From positions 43,695,967 to 43,759,966 of the forward strand of contig CM055096.1 of assembly GCA_029204225.1 (NCBI GenBank): a stretch of 64,000 bases of DNA, read 5' to 3'. The translations under genes were made by a program, and so were the position numbers. Each line of letters starts with the position of its first letter. Position 1 is the stretch's first letter. The notes beneath the pieces are model-generated. The model did not search any database and was not told the DNA's origin. It saw only the letters and a list, made by a program, of their open reading frames with translations. Of the stretch, positions 34,442 through 47,727 are shown one piece after another. Source of the stretch: Diphasiastrum complanatum (taxonomy: Eukaryota > Streptophyta > Lycopodiopsida > Lycopodiales > Lycopodiaceae).

Positions 34442-35062
34442 AACTATAGAAAGAAAGAAAGAAAGCTTTATTGATGTCTTTTCCATGCCAAAAAACATAT
34501 AAGACTAATGAGGTACATGTCAAGTGTGTAGTAACCATGGGAGCGCATAGAACGTCTCCAAAACTGAAATAAAGAAAACAGCTAGTATCAACTAAATAAA
34601 CAAGTAATCATCTGCAATCAAGATGTCAAGTCTGTGCTGGTGTTGTAGAAAGATGTAATGCGAGCCGCAATATGAGAAAGCGCTGGAGCCCGCTGGTGTC
34701 GTCTATGAACATGAGCGTGTGTAGTATGTCTCTGTATATGAGGTATGGCTATCCTGGCAGTATGGGTAGTACATCGTCTCTGATCTCTGTGGGCATGTAA
34801 GCGACTGTCATCCTCGTCGTCGTAGTAGTCATCATCCTCGGTTACTGAGACACGTGATCTCCGTCTAGTAAAGAATGAAGTGATCAATGACTGAGATGTA
34901 ATGTGCTTCGATGTCCCGTGTAGATCTCTCCGCAATATGAACATCTCATGTACCATCAGCGCGACACACCGGGGGTCCTCATAGGCTATGAGAGAACGTA
35001 GAGTGGTAGGTATGTCTCGAAACAAGCAGAGAACCATGATAGATAGTCTATAGCCCTGATCA
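34442..35062 (-). mobile_element. LINE copy LA, short, internally deleted
   Basis: From its 3' end: CTTT tract and tail module (34,442-34,565), then the ORF2 C-terminus to 35,037 (CLFRDIPTTLRSLIAYEDP, then an Arg/Asp-rich end with YYDDEDDS and HRDQRR). A deletion joins the HDQGYRLS block directly to CLFRD, removing the zinc motif. The 5' end at about 35,062 abuts the truncated 3' UTR of copy LB. Confidence 0.8.
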
Positions 35063-37703
35063 TGAAGTCACCAAAACAGTAACAAAAGTAGCAATCTAGA
35101 GCTAAAGCTATAAACTGAAATAGATGTGATGCTATAAGAAACATGTGGGAGCATGTATACTACTAACAGTCATGAGTGAGGTATGACGCTATCATCTAGT
35201 CCTTACCTGTTGGTGCTGATGCTATAGAAGGATGTAATACGGCCTGCGGCACGCTTGTGGTCTCTGACGTCGTCTGAGAGGATGAAGAGGTCTCCTCGTG
35301 ATAGGTCCAGTAGCTCGTGCTGCAACATGGGTATGTGTGGGACACTGTCTCTGGTCTCTGTGGGCAAGTAGGTCATCATCATCCTCATCGTCATCGTCAT
35401 CAAAACGTCCTCTCCTCCTGGAGAAGAAAAGTGATCTGAGGCTGAGAAACCTGACTCGGCTGGGCTGTCTGATACAAATCTTGTCGTAGTATAAACATCT
35501 CTTGTATCATGAGTGTCGCGCATTGGGAATCCTCATAAGCTATGAGCGATCGTAAGGTGACAGGTGTGTCTCGGAACAAACAGTGGTATCTCCCTCTGAT
35601 CTCGTAATATACCGGGCACCTAAAGATAAAGTGCTACTCTGACTCCACCTCCTCTAAAGCGCATAACTGGCAAATCCGCTCCTCTCTCGGGGTACCCTAG
35701 AATCTACCAGTCTCAATAGCCAGAGGCAATGTGATAGTCTTGAGTCCAAATAATGCGGTCAGACCGGGAACCCTCTGCTATGTCAAGCTCAATAAAATGA
35801 GTCCAGTAGTAGCCGGGTTTAACCCCAAGTTGTCGCCCCCAAGTACGGTTGAGATATGCCCGATATAAGATGCGCCAGATATACGGATGAGTGCCTGAGG
35901 GGAGCTCTGTAATGGAGATACCAAATGACTCAAGGAGGAAATGGGATGCCTAAGAGAACCACGATAGTCGATAACTCTGGTCATGAAGACAGTGTGAGGA
36001 GACGAGTGCTGTCTGTGTATATCTCATATCCTCATCGGGCAGAGCCTGGATTCTTTGAATGTATGTGATAAGCTGGAACGCGGCATATATCTGAATGGGT
36101 GGAACGGCAAACTCTGCAAGAAGGATCTCATGTGGAACCGAGGGCTTTGCCCGAATCATACGAGCTAACATGGTGGTCTGCAATCGTGAAATGCTGGCCC
36201 AATGTGATGAAGGGAGGCCGGTGCACCATGTCTCTGCTGCATATAAGGCTCTGGGGGTGACAATAGTATCAAAGAGTCTACACTTACTGCGAACATCTCG
36301 GATGAGCTTCCTGAAACAGAACCGCTCAAGCTGAACAAGAGAGGAATGCCCCTTCCCAAGTCGGGAGGTGGCAGCCTGCGGCATGCTGAAGGTAGGACCA
36401 GAAAAGAGTATCCCCAAATAGGTATAAGAGGAAACTACCTCTAAGGCCTGTCCATCTACGATGAGCTCCTGGCGCTGCATGAAGGCTCGAGAAGTGTTGA
36501 AGACCATAACCTTGGTCTTCGCAGTGTTCACCCCCAACCCCCATTTGGTACAAAATCCTTGTGAACAATCCAGCTGCCTCTGCAAACCCTCTCTGGTCGG
36601 GGATACTAGTACTACATCATCCGCATAAAGGAGAATAGCAATCAGAATGGTGCCAAGTCTGCAGCCACCCCCGCCACACTGTGAGATGACTCGCTCTAAC
36701 TCATCAATATACAATCCAAAGAGAACCGATGAAAGAGAGCACCCCTGTTTCACCCCAATGGTGCTCCAAATGTGATCAAATAAGCCACTGCTATGTCGGA
36801 AACATCCCACGACCTTCTCATAAAGAGCCATCACTGCTAAAACAATATCTGTGGAGAAACCAAGGTCACGAAGTCTCTGAATGAGCAAGGAGCGTGGTAC
36901 AGAATCGAAGGCCTTCCTGAAGTCTACAAAACAGCAGTAAACCCTCTCTTTCCTGTACTTAGCTTCCTCAATCAAGGCTCGAAGTGTAAAAATATGGTCA
37001 GTGGTAGAATAATGAGATCGGAAACCTGCTTGCCCAATCTCCGAGCTTCCGCCTCTGAACTCACTGCACACTGGAGTATGGTACCATAGAGCTTCGTGAG
37101 AACATGTCCGATCATGATGGTGCGGTAATTACCAGGAATCATGGGATCACCATTTTTATGAATAGGGTGGATGATGTTGGTGCACCAAGATGAGGGGAAA
37201 CCAGAGACAACGGCGGAATTGAGGAGAGTGGCTAGTGTGGGAGCAAGGAGGTCGGAAGCATGGGTTAGGAGTTCAGATTCAAGGTCTTCGATATCTCTTG
37301 CTTTATGGGACTTCATTCTCTTGATGGCCATAAGTACCATGTCAGATGTGAAGAAGGTGAACTCAAAGGGGCGTGGGGAGATAGAGATGGGTGCGTCAGT
37401 GGGTATGGTATATAGTTTGGTAGCGTATTCGGTCCATATGCGAAGGTCATCCAGGAGGGGTGGTGAAGCACGAGGGATAAACTCACGCCAAAAGGCGCCT
37501 GAAGAACTGAAGAGAAGATCAACAAGACGCGTTCCTTCGGAGTCATCATAGATACGCTTTTTTTGGCGGAGTGTGCGACGGTAAGAGCGCCTGGCGGAGT
37601 GGAGGAGATGAGGATCGTGAGTGCGGGCATGGGTGACAAGCTGATGAAGAGAGCGACATTCAGCATCATACCACGGGGGGTGTGGGGGTCGTTGCAACCG
37701 TCG
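35063..37703 (-). mobile_element. LINE copy LB, 5'-truncated
   Basis: It carries ORF2 from the basic linker before the RT (PPHPPWYDAECRSL at 37,690) to the C-terminal end, with RT core GVKQGCSLSSVLFGLYIDEL, LLYADDV (about 36,612-36,630) and the CRLFDTIVTP block. It is very close to copy LC at 55.3-63.9 kb, including the RRFDDDDDEDDD-like acidic stretch near 35,380. The 3' tail is cut at TTTTGG, and a frame break lies near 37,040 where about 20 bp including the MHALGQ codons are missing. Confidence 0.87.
35950..37690 (-). pseudogene. LINE reverse transcriptase, copy LB
   Basis: Two overlapping frames cover the RT. The upper frame (37,690-36,972) gives FWREFIPRASPPLLDDLRIW, SWCTNIIHPIHKNGDP and NYRTIMIGHVLTKLYG; the lower frame (37,071-35,950) gives SHYSTTDHIFTLRALIEEAK, AFDSVPRSLLIQRL, YADDVVLVS and GLGVNTAKTKVMVFN. 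A short deletion near 37,040 splits them. All RT catalytic Asp residues are present. Confidence 0.85.
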
Positions 37704-40278
37704 AAGTCTGTGGAGCAAAGTAACGTACAGCCATATAAATGTCATGAGGTGATCCCAATAATGAACCAATATTTTTGCTTGTTTTTTCATAAGGTTGGAT
37801 ATAGGTGGCTGTAAAACACTACACACCCCCAACACAAGTAATACTGGTTACTTTCTAATGTCTGTTGACAACCAGAATAACTCTCAAATCTACTTCATTG
37901 TAAAGAGGTGAACCAAAGTCTTTTGAAGCTGTCCTTGAAGTTAGAGCCAAGAATTCCAACAATTGAGCTTGTAGGAAGTCAAAAAAGTGCAAAAAATGAC
38001 CATTTTTGGTGATTTTTGGCGGATGGAGATCATTTTGGATGTTTTCACAGCATTTTTTACCTTCCCAGCAAGCTATCAGACTTGTAAATTGATGGTCGGT
38101 GGCTTATGCACCATCTCCATCAAGTTTGAAGCTATTTTGACTTATACAAACCAAGACATCTTCGTTCTCAGCCTATACTGCACCTTAGGATTAGTATGAA
38201 TGCTTCATGGAAGTTTAATTGACCATTTAAGACTGTTGGTAGCATCACTTTTGGGATTGTGGAGATGTTTGCACGTTTTTTGATCAATTGGTCTAGAAAA
38301 AGTGCGCCCTACTACAGAATTTCAGACGCTCTGTTCTCACACATGTGAAACCTAGGTGGCAGGCTGATGTGGCAAGTGTCTCGGTCACTTGGTCTCCCTC
38401 TGTACTGAGCTTTACAGCACCCAATTTGGTGTCCTGTAGCCAAAGTTATGGCCGTTTGAAATTTTGGCAGTTTTGTGACCAAAATTTGCAAAATTTTGAA
38501 TTGTTCTAATTGCATGCCAGTCATTTCCCTAGTTTGTGGTACTGTGCTTGCATGGACTGATTGCATGTTGATTCTCAGTGTAATTCTGACATGCATGAGG
38601 AATTTACAGTCGATTTGAGTGGTCAACCGCAGCTGACAAATTTCATAAAACTAAAGTTTACGTAAAAATTCCGTAATGACGTTTTGTGACTGATGTAGTG
38701 TGCTTTGCATACCAGCTGGACATTGTTTTAGTGACATTAGGAATCGAATAGTATTTCGATTGCCTTTTGTACTAACAGTATTTTCGTCAAAATTTTCGAA
38801 TTACGTAAAATGAATTAAAAATTGAGTTTTTTTCAAAAAATCAAGATTTCGGTCAATTTTTCGATATCTATGGAATGTGTTTGGATTAGTGAATGGACTA
38901 TGCTGAATTTATCAGTCAGAGTTAGTCACAATGTTTTCACTAAGGCTAGATTTTTTCCCGGTATTAGATAATTTAAAATTGACAGAAGGAAACGCAATGA
39001 ATTTATCGACAGTTTTTACTGTATGTTATTTTAACTTTTGGAGTATGGTAATCCTAGGTTGGACGTTAAAATTGAATTTTTTCCTTTCTGCTGAATTTCG
39101 AATTTGGTTGAAATTTGAAATCGGTTACTTGCCTGATATATTTCTAACGGTAATTATCGTTAGAAATGGGTCAAGTGAACGTTTGTGCATGATACTCGTC
39201 AAAATTGAAATTAAAACAGTCAAACAATATGAAACAACTAGACAGAATGAGTGGTAGCAGTACTCTTTATTCGAATAGTGAAATCGTGTTTGGGTACAGT
39301 TTAAGAGTTACTGAAATCCTATGGGTAGGATTTCCATTCATGAAATTTCATATTCAAAGTTTGGATAGTTTTTGTCAACATTGATAGAGTAATGCCAAAC
39401 CAGTCAATAAAAAGGAAAAACAGTCCAATTTTTTTGGAAAAATTGTAACTAATAGGAACTGATCAAAAGTAGGAAACTGATTTCATTTCCGATTAAATCC
39501 TATGGAGAATTATCTGCAAAAGATCAAACTAGTACTGTTTGCATACTAGGACATGATTTTTGTATATCGATAATTCAACCCAGTTGCAGGATAGAAGTAA
39601 AATTGTTTCAGACTTTTTCTTACAGTAATTAACTTTTAACATTTACTAATGTCATTATGTCTTCTTTTTACCTTAGCTGAAATAGACGATTGCTTGATCA
39701 AGATCTATTTTTCCAAAATCAGAAATCTGATTATTTTCAAGTGATAGAAATTTTACAGATCTGATCTGATCTAAGATAAGATTTTTGTTTGAAAAATCTA
39801 GATTGACTGAAAATTCTAAGGGGGGAAGAAGAGTGGACATCGGAGATAGTAAGTGTGATCGGGAAATGTATTTAGCAGTTAGGATATTGGTAATCCTAGG
39901 GAAAAATTGCTTAATACCAGATATTAGTTTCCTAGATTGAATTCATTTAGTTGAATACATAAGTGATATCTTTGTAATTGAGTTTATCCGCAGTTTTGAT
40001 GTCAATTGTGATCTTAGAAGTAGAATTTGATACATGGATTACACTGGATCTGTTAGTTGACAAAAGCTTGTCCCTAGATTTGATGCATCAGTAGGGTTTC
40101 GAAGCTTATCGCTAACCAGGAAGGATCAGAATGTAATGTTGAACCGTGCTAATTCTTCTGTTTTTTAACATCAGGTGTGGATTTGTGGTATCCATCTGAT
40201 AGGCATGCCAGTCATCTAAATAAATAGATTCTCCAGTTTTTGGGAACAAGAGATAATATCCTATATGGCCTATAGGAC
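37704..40278. other. AP1G intron, AT-rich, nothing recognised
   Basis: Long AT-rich stretch with no coding similarity I can name. It may be an old, decayed LTR element given its length and base bias, but no domain is readable. Confidence 0.5.
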
Positions 40279-40286
40279 AGCTAGAT

Positions 40287-40376
40287 CATAGGTCCCGTGG
40301 TACCGGGTACCGCGGATCCCGGTACCGCGGGACCGTACTGGTACCACGGTACCGTACAGGTCCCGCGGTACCCAAA

Positions 40377-40428
<52 letters not shown>

Positions 40429-40563
40429 CACGCGAAAAAAATTTAAATTTTTTTTTTTTTATTATGGTACCGCCCTTGTACCGCGGATCCCAGGGTGGTA
40501 CCGTACCGGCGGTACCACTGTTATGGTACCAGTACCATAACAGCGGTACCACAGGGCAATATG
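40287..40563. mobile_element. hAT MITE, 277 bp, with 8-bp target duplication
   Basis: Flanked by AGCTAGAT on both sides (40,279-40,286 and 40,564-40,571). Ends are CATAGGTCCCGTGGTACC and, on the other strand, CATATTGCCCTGTGGTACC. The inside is GGTACC/GGATCC palindromes around a TA tract (40,381-40,427). The ends match both ends of the large hAT at 19,102-31,648, so this is a non-autonomous relative. Confidence 0.85.
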
Positions 40564-40571
40564 AGCTAGAT

Positions 40572-43301
40572 GATCAGTGGATCTCTAGAATATCAGATAA
40601 GGCGGTTAAGGCTATTCTGGAAGGAAGAGCGGTGGTATGGGACATCAGTAATTTTGGAAAGGAAATTCTAGGACTGTAAAGATCTGATGATCAATGGAGT
40701 ATTTTAGTACCTAGTCGTGATATGGGAAAAAGAAAACCATTGATTAAATGTGGAGTAATTTGAGAAATTTTGAGGTTTAATCTAGATCCCAATGTGGTAT
40801 CTCACTATTTATAAAATCAGAGGCCCACAAATCTATTTCTCGCTTTCTTAATTAATCCTTTACTTCTTAGTAATTTATCGAATATAAGACATCAGACTGA
40901 TTTATATGATTCTTTCCAGCATGAAGTTATTCTTCTGAAAGACTGTTATGTCATATAAATTACTACTTGTGTGAATAGACTTGGAATTCAGATAAATTCT
41001 GAGGATAAAATGTTTCAATTTCTTAAACCTAGGATATCTCTTTTGCATAAGTGGATTTCAGAGGAATGATAGTTCTGTCACTCGGGTTGAGAATATTTGA
41101 CAAAAAAGTTTTGACTATAATAGAGTGGATCCTTTTCTAAGGCAGACACTTATTACTGACTTTTCATGGATTTAGATATTTTCACATGTCATCTTTTCAG
41201 TTAACTTTTATAGAAATTGATAATTTCTTTAGAAAGAGAGGTGAAGTGACGGGATATTCTCGGATTGATTCAGAGTAAGATACCTAATTGGAACTTTTGA
41301 ATAAGAGAAATTCTCTAGGGATTGTGTGGACAATCTGGAACTAGAGCAGGTTTGAAATTTGGATCATTATCTATTAGTAGTACAGTGAAAGGTCAAAAGT
41401 TACTAATTCCATTTTGATTGGAATAGGAGTAAGTTTGATCAGGATTTAAATTTGGAATGTCTGTATTGAATCAAACTAATCTTAGTTTGAGTACTAGGAT
41501 CAGAAGGGGTTGATTGAGTGGAAGAAATTATGTTGATATTGGGAGTGAATGTTATTCGTCTCATAGATTTTCTGGATATGTTATTTACTCATGAGAAATA
41601 GATATTCTTTTGTAGCTGAGTTACAAGATCTCAGTGAGATATGTGAGTAACATATGTGGGCTCTGGAGGTATCTGCCAGATCAAGAATGTGTTTATGTAC
41701 TGGGTCATAGTGAGATTATTCACATATGTGCACGATTAATCTTGTATGAATCTATTCTGTATTCCTGGTTACTAGGGTTATTTGGTGCACTTAACTTAGT
41801 CAATGAACATAAACATATGATCAAGTATTGTTGAGACAGATACTTGCAGAGTTAACAAATCTTTGTGTGGAAGATTTATGGATTAACTTATAAATGATTT
41901 GGGTAAGGATCTAAATGTGGTGTCGTACTAGTATAATTGAATTCTTCACCTAGACATTTGAGATTTCTGAATCATTGGAGGATGAAGTTAATTGGTAAAA
42001 CGATCAGTGTGATGAGGATTCACCATAAACTGATGGTTTTGAATAATATTGCTTGTAAGATGCATGATTAGTGAATCATCAAGATTCATCAGTTAAAATT
42101 ATGGGCATTGGATATAGAGTATTCTTGGGATAGAGTATTCCTTAGTTCAGGAATAGACTCAGCTCATTAGTGATTGTATCCCAGAGCGCTCATTTGGATA
42201 ACGAATCATAGTGAATCCGAGAATAATAACTGAATTGATATTCAGTAGGACTTTGGGTATCTAGATTTGATTTTGGACGGTAATCTAAAGTTTTTTTGTG
42301 GTTGAAGATGATTGTCATTATCATTTTGGTATGCTTTCTGTCTTTAATTACCAGTGGCATATAGAACCTGAATATCTTGCATTTCGGTTAAAGAATCTAG
42401 TTTAGAGAATATTCTTAAATCCAGTATGTTCCTAGTGGGAAAGATTTTGGAATGATTCTTACTTTTCCTGAGTTATGTTGGACATATACTCTAGTATCCT
42501 GTAATGATTAAGTAGGGTTTTTGATTCCAGAAAATTATGATTGACGAATCATATGAATCTAAATATTTTTTATTGACGGATCATAAATAGATACTTAATT
42601 ATTGTCAGAGGATTATAAGGAATTGTGATGATTCTTAAGTGATGATTAATTCTTGATCTATCAATCAAGTAAGAATTCAGACCAGTGTTTTGAATCTCTG
42701 TACTCCAGGATTTTATTGAGAACTTATGATCTCACAGACATTCTCACAAGATAAGTTCTTTTATTTGTGGAGAATTTAATTAATCTAGTGGATGCTAATC
42801 TATTACAATTTATGGTTTGTAGATGCTTGGGTACAGTTCTTTTGATTGGATCTCCAGTTATCATAGGAGACAGACAAATCTATTAAGATAAATGGGTGCT
42901 ATTTTCTTGCATTTGATGCTAGAAACAGGGGCATTTAACTCAAAGAAGTATTTGGGATACTCAAAGTTGAGTTTTAATCATTTTATATCTTAATGATTCT
43001 CCTAGAGATTCTATTTGAATGAATTATCATATCTTAGAATTGGATTCTAAGGATATTTGTACTTGGAAGTTTTTTGAATTGTCTGCCAGAGTTGTGGATA
43101 ATTTCAGACTGTAAATATTATTATTTCTTTAACTTTAAATCTCCTAAGTTAGCTAATACTTCACTCAGCGTTTCATGTAAGTGTTTTACATGAAGGTGAT
43201 GTTACTAACTTGTGATGAGTTTGACCTAGATGAGAAATTTATCGCTTACTGTACTTTTCAAACCTGAGTACTTGTTTTTTGTATTGAGGACAAAACCAGA
43301 T
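40572..43301. other. AP1G intron, AT-rich, possibly a decayed LTR element
   Basis: No readable domain. The stretch is AT-rich with few CG dinucleotides, as in old methylated repeats. It ends at a purine tract (43,302), which suggests a plus-strand LTR element body, but this is weak. Confidence 0.35.
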
Positions 43302-43316
43302 TAAGGGGGAAAGAAT
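43302..43316 (+). promoter_or_regulatory. Possible polypurine tract and LTR start
   Basis: AAGGGGGAAAGAA is followed by TGTTATGTCC, the arrangement seen before a 3' LTR. No matching second LTR was found in the window. Confidence 0.3.
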
Positions 43317-43970
43317 GTTATGTCCATGACCAGTACATAGGATTCAATATACTCCTAGTCTTGGATACTCAGTACTCCAGTAAATCAAGCTGTTAGTTAT
43401 GCCACGTCATATTGGACATGACCCGAAAGTAACTAATATCCTCGTGAGGCCCAGAACACACTAAATGGAGTTAGTACAAGGTTTGGGACCGTAAGTGCAT
43501 GTGTAGAGTTATCAATAGCAATCTATGAATAGAGGATCCATGAATAGAGACTCTATTCTACATAAATCTATGTATAGGGGAGTTAGGACTTTGCATGTCT
43601 ATACATCTGTGGTTGATTCATTGCCAGGCTTTCAGTCTACTTTCATGCTTCCTATTCCTTGGCTTGGGGGTGAAGCTTCTGGAGTTGGTTGGTTGCTTTT
43701 ACTTGGTTGGGTGGTTTCTCTATAGTGTGAATTGTTGTTTGTCTTGTAAGCAGGATCTTGAGGAGCTTTTGCTTATACTTGTCCACCCTCAAACCCTAAT
43801 TTTAAGCACATGCAAAGCAATCAAGATATGAAGAGAATTCTAACATGTCATGCGGAAGTTCGTTCCCATGAGAGTAAAGCTTAAAATCATAATAGTATGC
43901 ATGCTTCAATGATGGCCTAACACTTACATCCATTAACCATAATCTCCTCGATCAAGCTTACTTTTCTCTC
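43317..43970. other. Possible LTR and flanking intron sequence
   Basis: It may begin with a solo or 3' LTR. Bases 43,525-43,590 contain short repeats of ATGAATAGAG and CTATGTATAG. Nothing else recognised. Confidence 0.3.
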
Positions 43971-43974
43971 TCAC

Positions 43975-44800
43975 AACCAACTGCCACTTGGGCTGATCAC
44001 CAAGTGCGGGTAATTTTTCCAATTCGCCTTTTGCAACTTAGACATTTTGAATTTACCCGACACAAGACGATTCATAAGGATGTTGAGATAGGAATTTTGG
44101 AATTTCTTCGTCGACTGTCGCTGGTCGCTTGAAAAGCTTGGGTGCTGAGATTCTTTTTGTGGACAATCCAGCCTCTGAAACTTGTTGAACCGCCGAAACA
44201 TCTTCCGCTTGCCTTGGATCTTGCACATCTTCAAGATTCTGACCCGCATCCACACCTTGACCTTGATCAAATTGTTGCGGTGAGAAACTTGGCATGTCGG
44301 GTACTTGAATCTGAGGTGTGGATTCAATGGCTGCAACAGCTGCTTGCTTGTAACTCTTGATGATCTCTTTCGCCTTTGCCAGCTCTTGTGTCGCCTTTAG
44401 CTTATATTCGTCAAACTTGCTCTAAAATCCTGCCAAATCTGCTTTATAAGTGTCAACTTTGTGGACCAGATAGTTGATCTCCTGCTGGGAGATAGGCCGA
44501 GCTGCAACAGGTATATGCAAGAGGTTGTCCCATTCATTGGCCACTATATCTAACTCTTTGAGAATGTGCTCCTTTTCAAGCTGTGCCATTTCTAGTTAGC
44601 CTTGAAGAACATGCACTTGTTGTTTGGCCTCATGCACAGCTGTGTGAACTTGCTCCTGCTCGTTGGATAAACTCTCTTGCAGCTTTGCCAACATAGTCCT
44701 ACAAGTTTGCTTCATGCTTCTGTGCGACCTAAAATTCCGCCGAGGGTTTTCGCTCGTGCTGCTTTGAGACTAGCAGCTCTATTTCAAGCAACTTCAAGGA
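43975..44800 (-). pseudogene. Coiled-coil protein pseudogene, unknown origin
   Basis: Read on the minus strand, a frame with two stops encodes LQESLSNEQEQVHTAVHEAK, then LEKEHILKELDIVANEWDNL, ISQQEINYLVHKVDTYKADL and KFDEYKLKATQELAKAKEII. A Gln/Asp/Val-rich segment and KRPATVDEEIPKFLSQHPY come last. The first 150 residues have strong heptad character. I do not recognise the family; it may be a captured host fragment or a gag-like protein from an unknown element. It lies just upstream of, and on the opposite strand to, the Ty3 element at 44,990. Confidence 0.5.
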
Positions 44801-44989
44801 GATCTTGTCTTATGGAGCAGTGGTTTTGGAACATCTTGATAGACTTGTTTTGATACACCAGTGAATGGCAGCCCATTACGCAAGTTTTGGTAGCTTGATC
44901 CTCCTACTTAAATTTCCAATCTGACAATTTTTATTTTTCTTTGATTTTCACTTTTGTTGTTTTTCACTGCTTATTTTCTATTTTTTTAG

Positions 44990-47590
44990 AAAAAGATGGT
45001 AGTTCTCCTATATCACTGTACCCATATAGGATGAGTACTACTGAAGAGGATGAGGTTTATAGGCAACTGCAAAATTACCTGAATATGGGCCATGTGAGGC
45101 CTAGTAAATCTCCCTGGGGGGCACCTGTGCTCCTTGTTGATGAGAAAGACAAAGGCACTCGTCTTTGTGTGGACTTTAAAAAGTTGAATAAATTAACGAT
45201 TAAAAACCATCATCCTTTGCCGTGAATGGATGAACTAGTTGATCGATTGCATGGTGCAAAGTACTTCACCAAAATCGATTTGAGATCAGGGTATCATCAG
45301 ATTCGCATAAAGACTGAGGACATTGAAAAAACCGGGTTTAGAACTAGGTACGGCCATTATGAGTTCCCGGTTTTACCTTTTGGCTTGAAAAATGCTCCAG
45401 CGACCTTCCAGCACATGATGAACGATCCTCTTTGTCCATATCTGGGAAAGTTCGCGATAGTCTACTTAGATGATATTCTCATCTATAGTAAGACCTTGGA
45501 GGAGCATGAAGAGCATCTCAGGACTGTCTTAAAGTTACTTAGACAGGAGAAGCTTTTTGCCAAGGAGTCCAAATGTGTGTTCTTCCAGAAAAGGTTATAC
45601 CTTGGTCACATTATTTCGGACCATGGGTTGGAAATTGACCCAAATAAAATCCGACAAGTACGTGAATGGCCTATCCCTAAAACCATTCGGGAGGTTAAGT
45701 CCTTTTTGGGCTTTACGGGGTTTTTTCATAGATTCATCTTGAACTATGCATTAATTGCATTAGCCTTGACGAATGTTCTCAGAGGGGCTAAAAGAGTTAG
45801 CCGGCACAGTAAGTTCAGTCCTTCGGTTACTTGGACTGAAGAGCTGAATCAGAGTTTTGAGAACCTCAAATACTGTGTAACTACAGCGCCTATTCTACAC
45901 ATAGTGGATCCTAACAAGCCGTATGTACGTGAAGCGGATGCCAATGACTATGCTATAGGCGCAGTCCTTTATCAGGATGGTAGACCGGTTGCTTTTGAAA
46001 GCAAGAAGTTGGACCCTACTCAAAGGCGGTATTCCACCTATGACAAGGAACTTTTCGCTGTTATTCATACCCTGAAAGTTTGGAGACATTATTTTTATGG
46101 CTCCCAGTTTACTATAGTTACTGACCATTAGGGGTTGTAAGGCCAGATGGTAAGCGATGCTCCAAGAATTTCATCATGACATTGAATACCGCGGATGCCT
46201 TAAGCCGGATTGGAGAGGTTAATCAGTTAAGCTTTTCTGAGATCCAATCTGAGTTGTATCTGTCCTTAAGAGATTTGTGTAAGACCGATAGGTACTTCGG
46301 TCGTATTTGGCTAGACGTCCTGGCAGGTTCTTCTAGATCTATGATGAGCTTGGAGTGCAGGATTCCAAGGTTTCTCCTCAGGACAAGATACAAAGAGACT
46401 ATTCCATTAGGAATGGGTTACTTTTCCGGAATGGAAAAGTTTGTGTGCCAGATTAGGATGATATAAGGGCCCAAATCCTGCAGGAATGTCATGACAGCCC
46501 GTGTGCAGAGCACCCTGGCGCTCAAAGGACGTTTGACTTAGTAAAATGGAACTTTTATTGGCCAAACTTAAAAAGTCAAGTGGAGGCATATGTTCGCAAG
46601 TGTACACAATGCCAAGTTAATAAAGCTGAAAGACTTAAGGCAGCTGGTTTGTTAATGCCCTTGGAAATTCCTGAAAGAAAGTGGTAAAGTATTTCCATGG
46701 ACTTTGTGGTTGGGCAATCTCGGACGGGGAAGCAAAATGATGCCATTTGGGAAATAGTTAACAGGTTAACTAAAATGGCGCAGTTCATACCAACCAAGCA
46801 AACTGTCAAAGCCTTCGAACTTGCTCAGCTTTTCGTTGAAAAGTTGTTCAGGTTGTTTGGTTTGTCGAATGACATTGTTAGTGATCGAGATCCTAAGTTC
46901 ACTGGCAAATTCTGGCAAGCGGTCTTTGAGAAATTAGAGACCACTTTAAGTTTGGGGTCATCAGATCATCCTGAATCGGATGGTCAGATAGAGAGGACGA
47001 ACCAGTCTATAGAAGATATGCTTCGAGCATATGTTTCCAAAAGACAGTCGGATTGGGAAAGGTACCTTCCAATGATTGAGTTTGCGTATGACAGCGCAAA
47101 GCACTCAGCGACGGGTTTTAGTCCATTTTCTCTGATGTATGGTTTCCAGCCTAGGGCTCCCGTTTCAGTGGGCCTCAAAGGCCTCAAGGTTAAAGCAGCA
47201 ATAGATTTCCTGCATGATATGCAAGAAATGTTGCTTGTTGCTCGCGAAAACATAAAAACGGCTCAGGATAGAGTCCATTGTTACGCTGATCAAAAGTGAC
47301 CTAGGGTCTATGAGGAGGGGGCTTGGGTATATCTTTGAATCCCAAAAGATCCTAAGGTACTAAAGACTGGAAAATGTCCCAAGTTATCACCTCGTTATGC
47401 AGGGCCATTCCGTATAGTAAAGAAACTCCATCGGAATGCCTATCAGCTGGAGCTACCTCAAGGAGTTAAAGTTCATCCAATATTTCACATTAGTCGTTTA
47501 AAGGAACGACTTGGTGGAAAGGATGACTTGATACTTCAGGAGGATTTAGTTCGGCTGGAGGACTTGACATCCTTTGTACCTACTTAACCA
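44990..47590 (+). mobile_element. Decayed Ty3/gypsy element, RT to integrase end
   Basis: Plus-strand pol with RT (YLDDILIYSK near 45,470), RNase H ([20 protein letters not shown] near 45,950) and integrase. Integrase shows a partial HHCC ([14 protein letters not shown] near 46,605), MDFVVGQ near 46,697, SDRDPKFTG near 46,880 and SDHPESDGQIERTNQS near 46,965. The KLSPRYAGPFRIV block and an end without chromodomain at about 47,587 follow. Nonsense changes include TGA at 45,223, TAG at 46,129, TAA at 46,686 and TGA at 47,298. No gag, protease or LTRs were identified. It is a different family from the chromovirus. Confidence 0.85.
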
Positions 47591-47727
47591 CAGGCCATTG
47601 TTGATGTGTGTCAACGTGGACTCAGACTGTACTACAATCAGTTTTTGAGTTGGATTTTCACCTAAACTACGATTCAAAGATTAAATAATGAGTAACAAAT
47701 GCAATGTTTATGCTATCAAGCACACAC

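Noticed and set aside
38931-39257. 108-codon plus-strand frame
   Set aside because: AT-rich sequence, no domain or similarity; length is possible by chance in such DNA.
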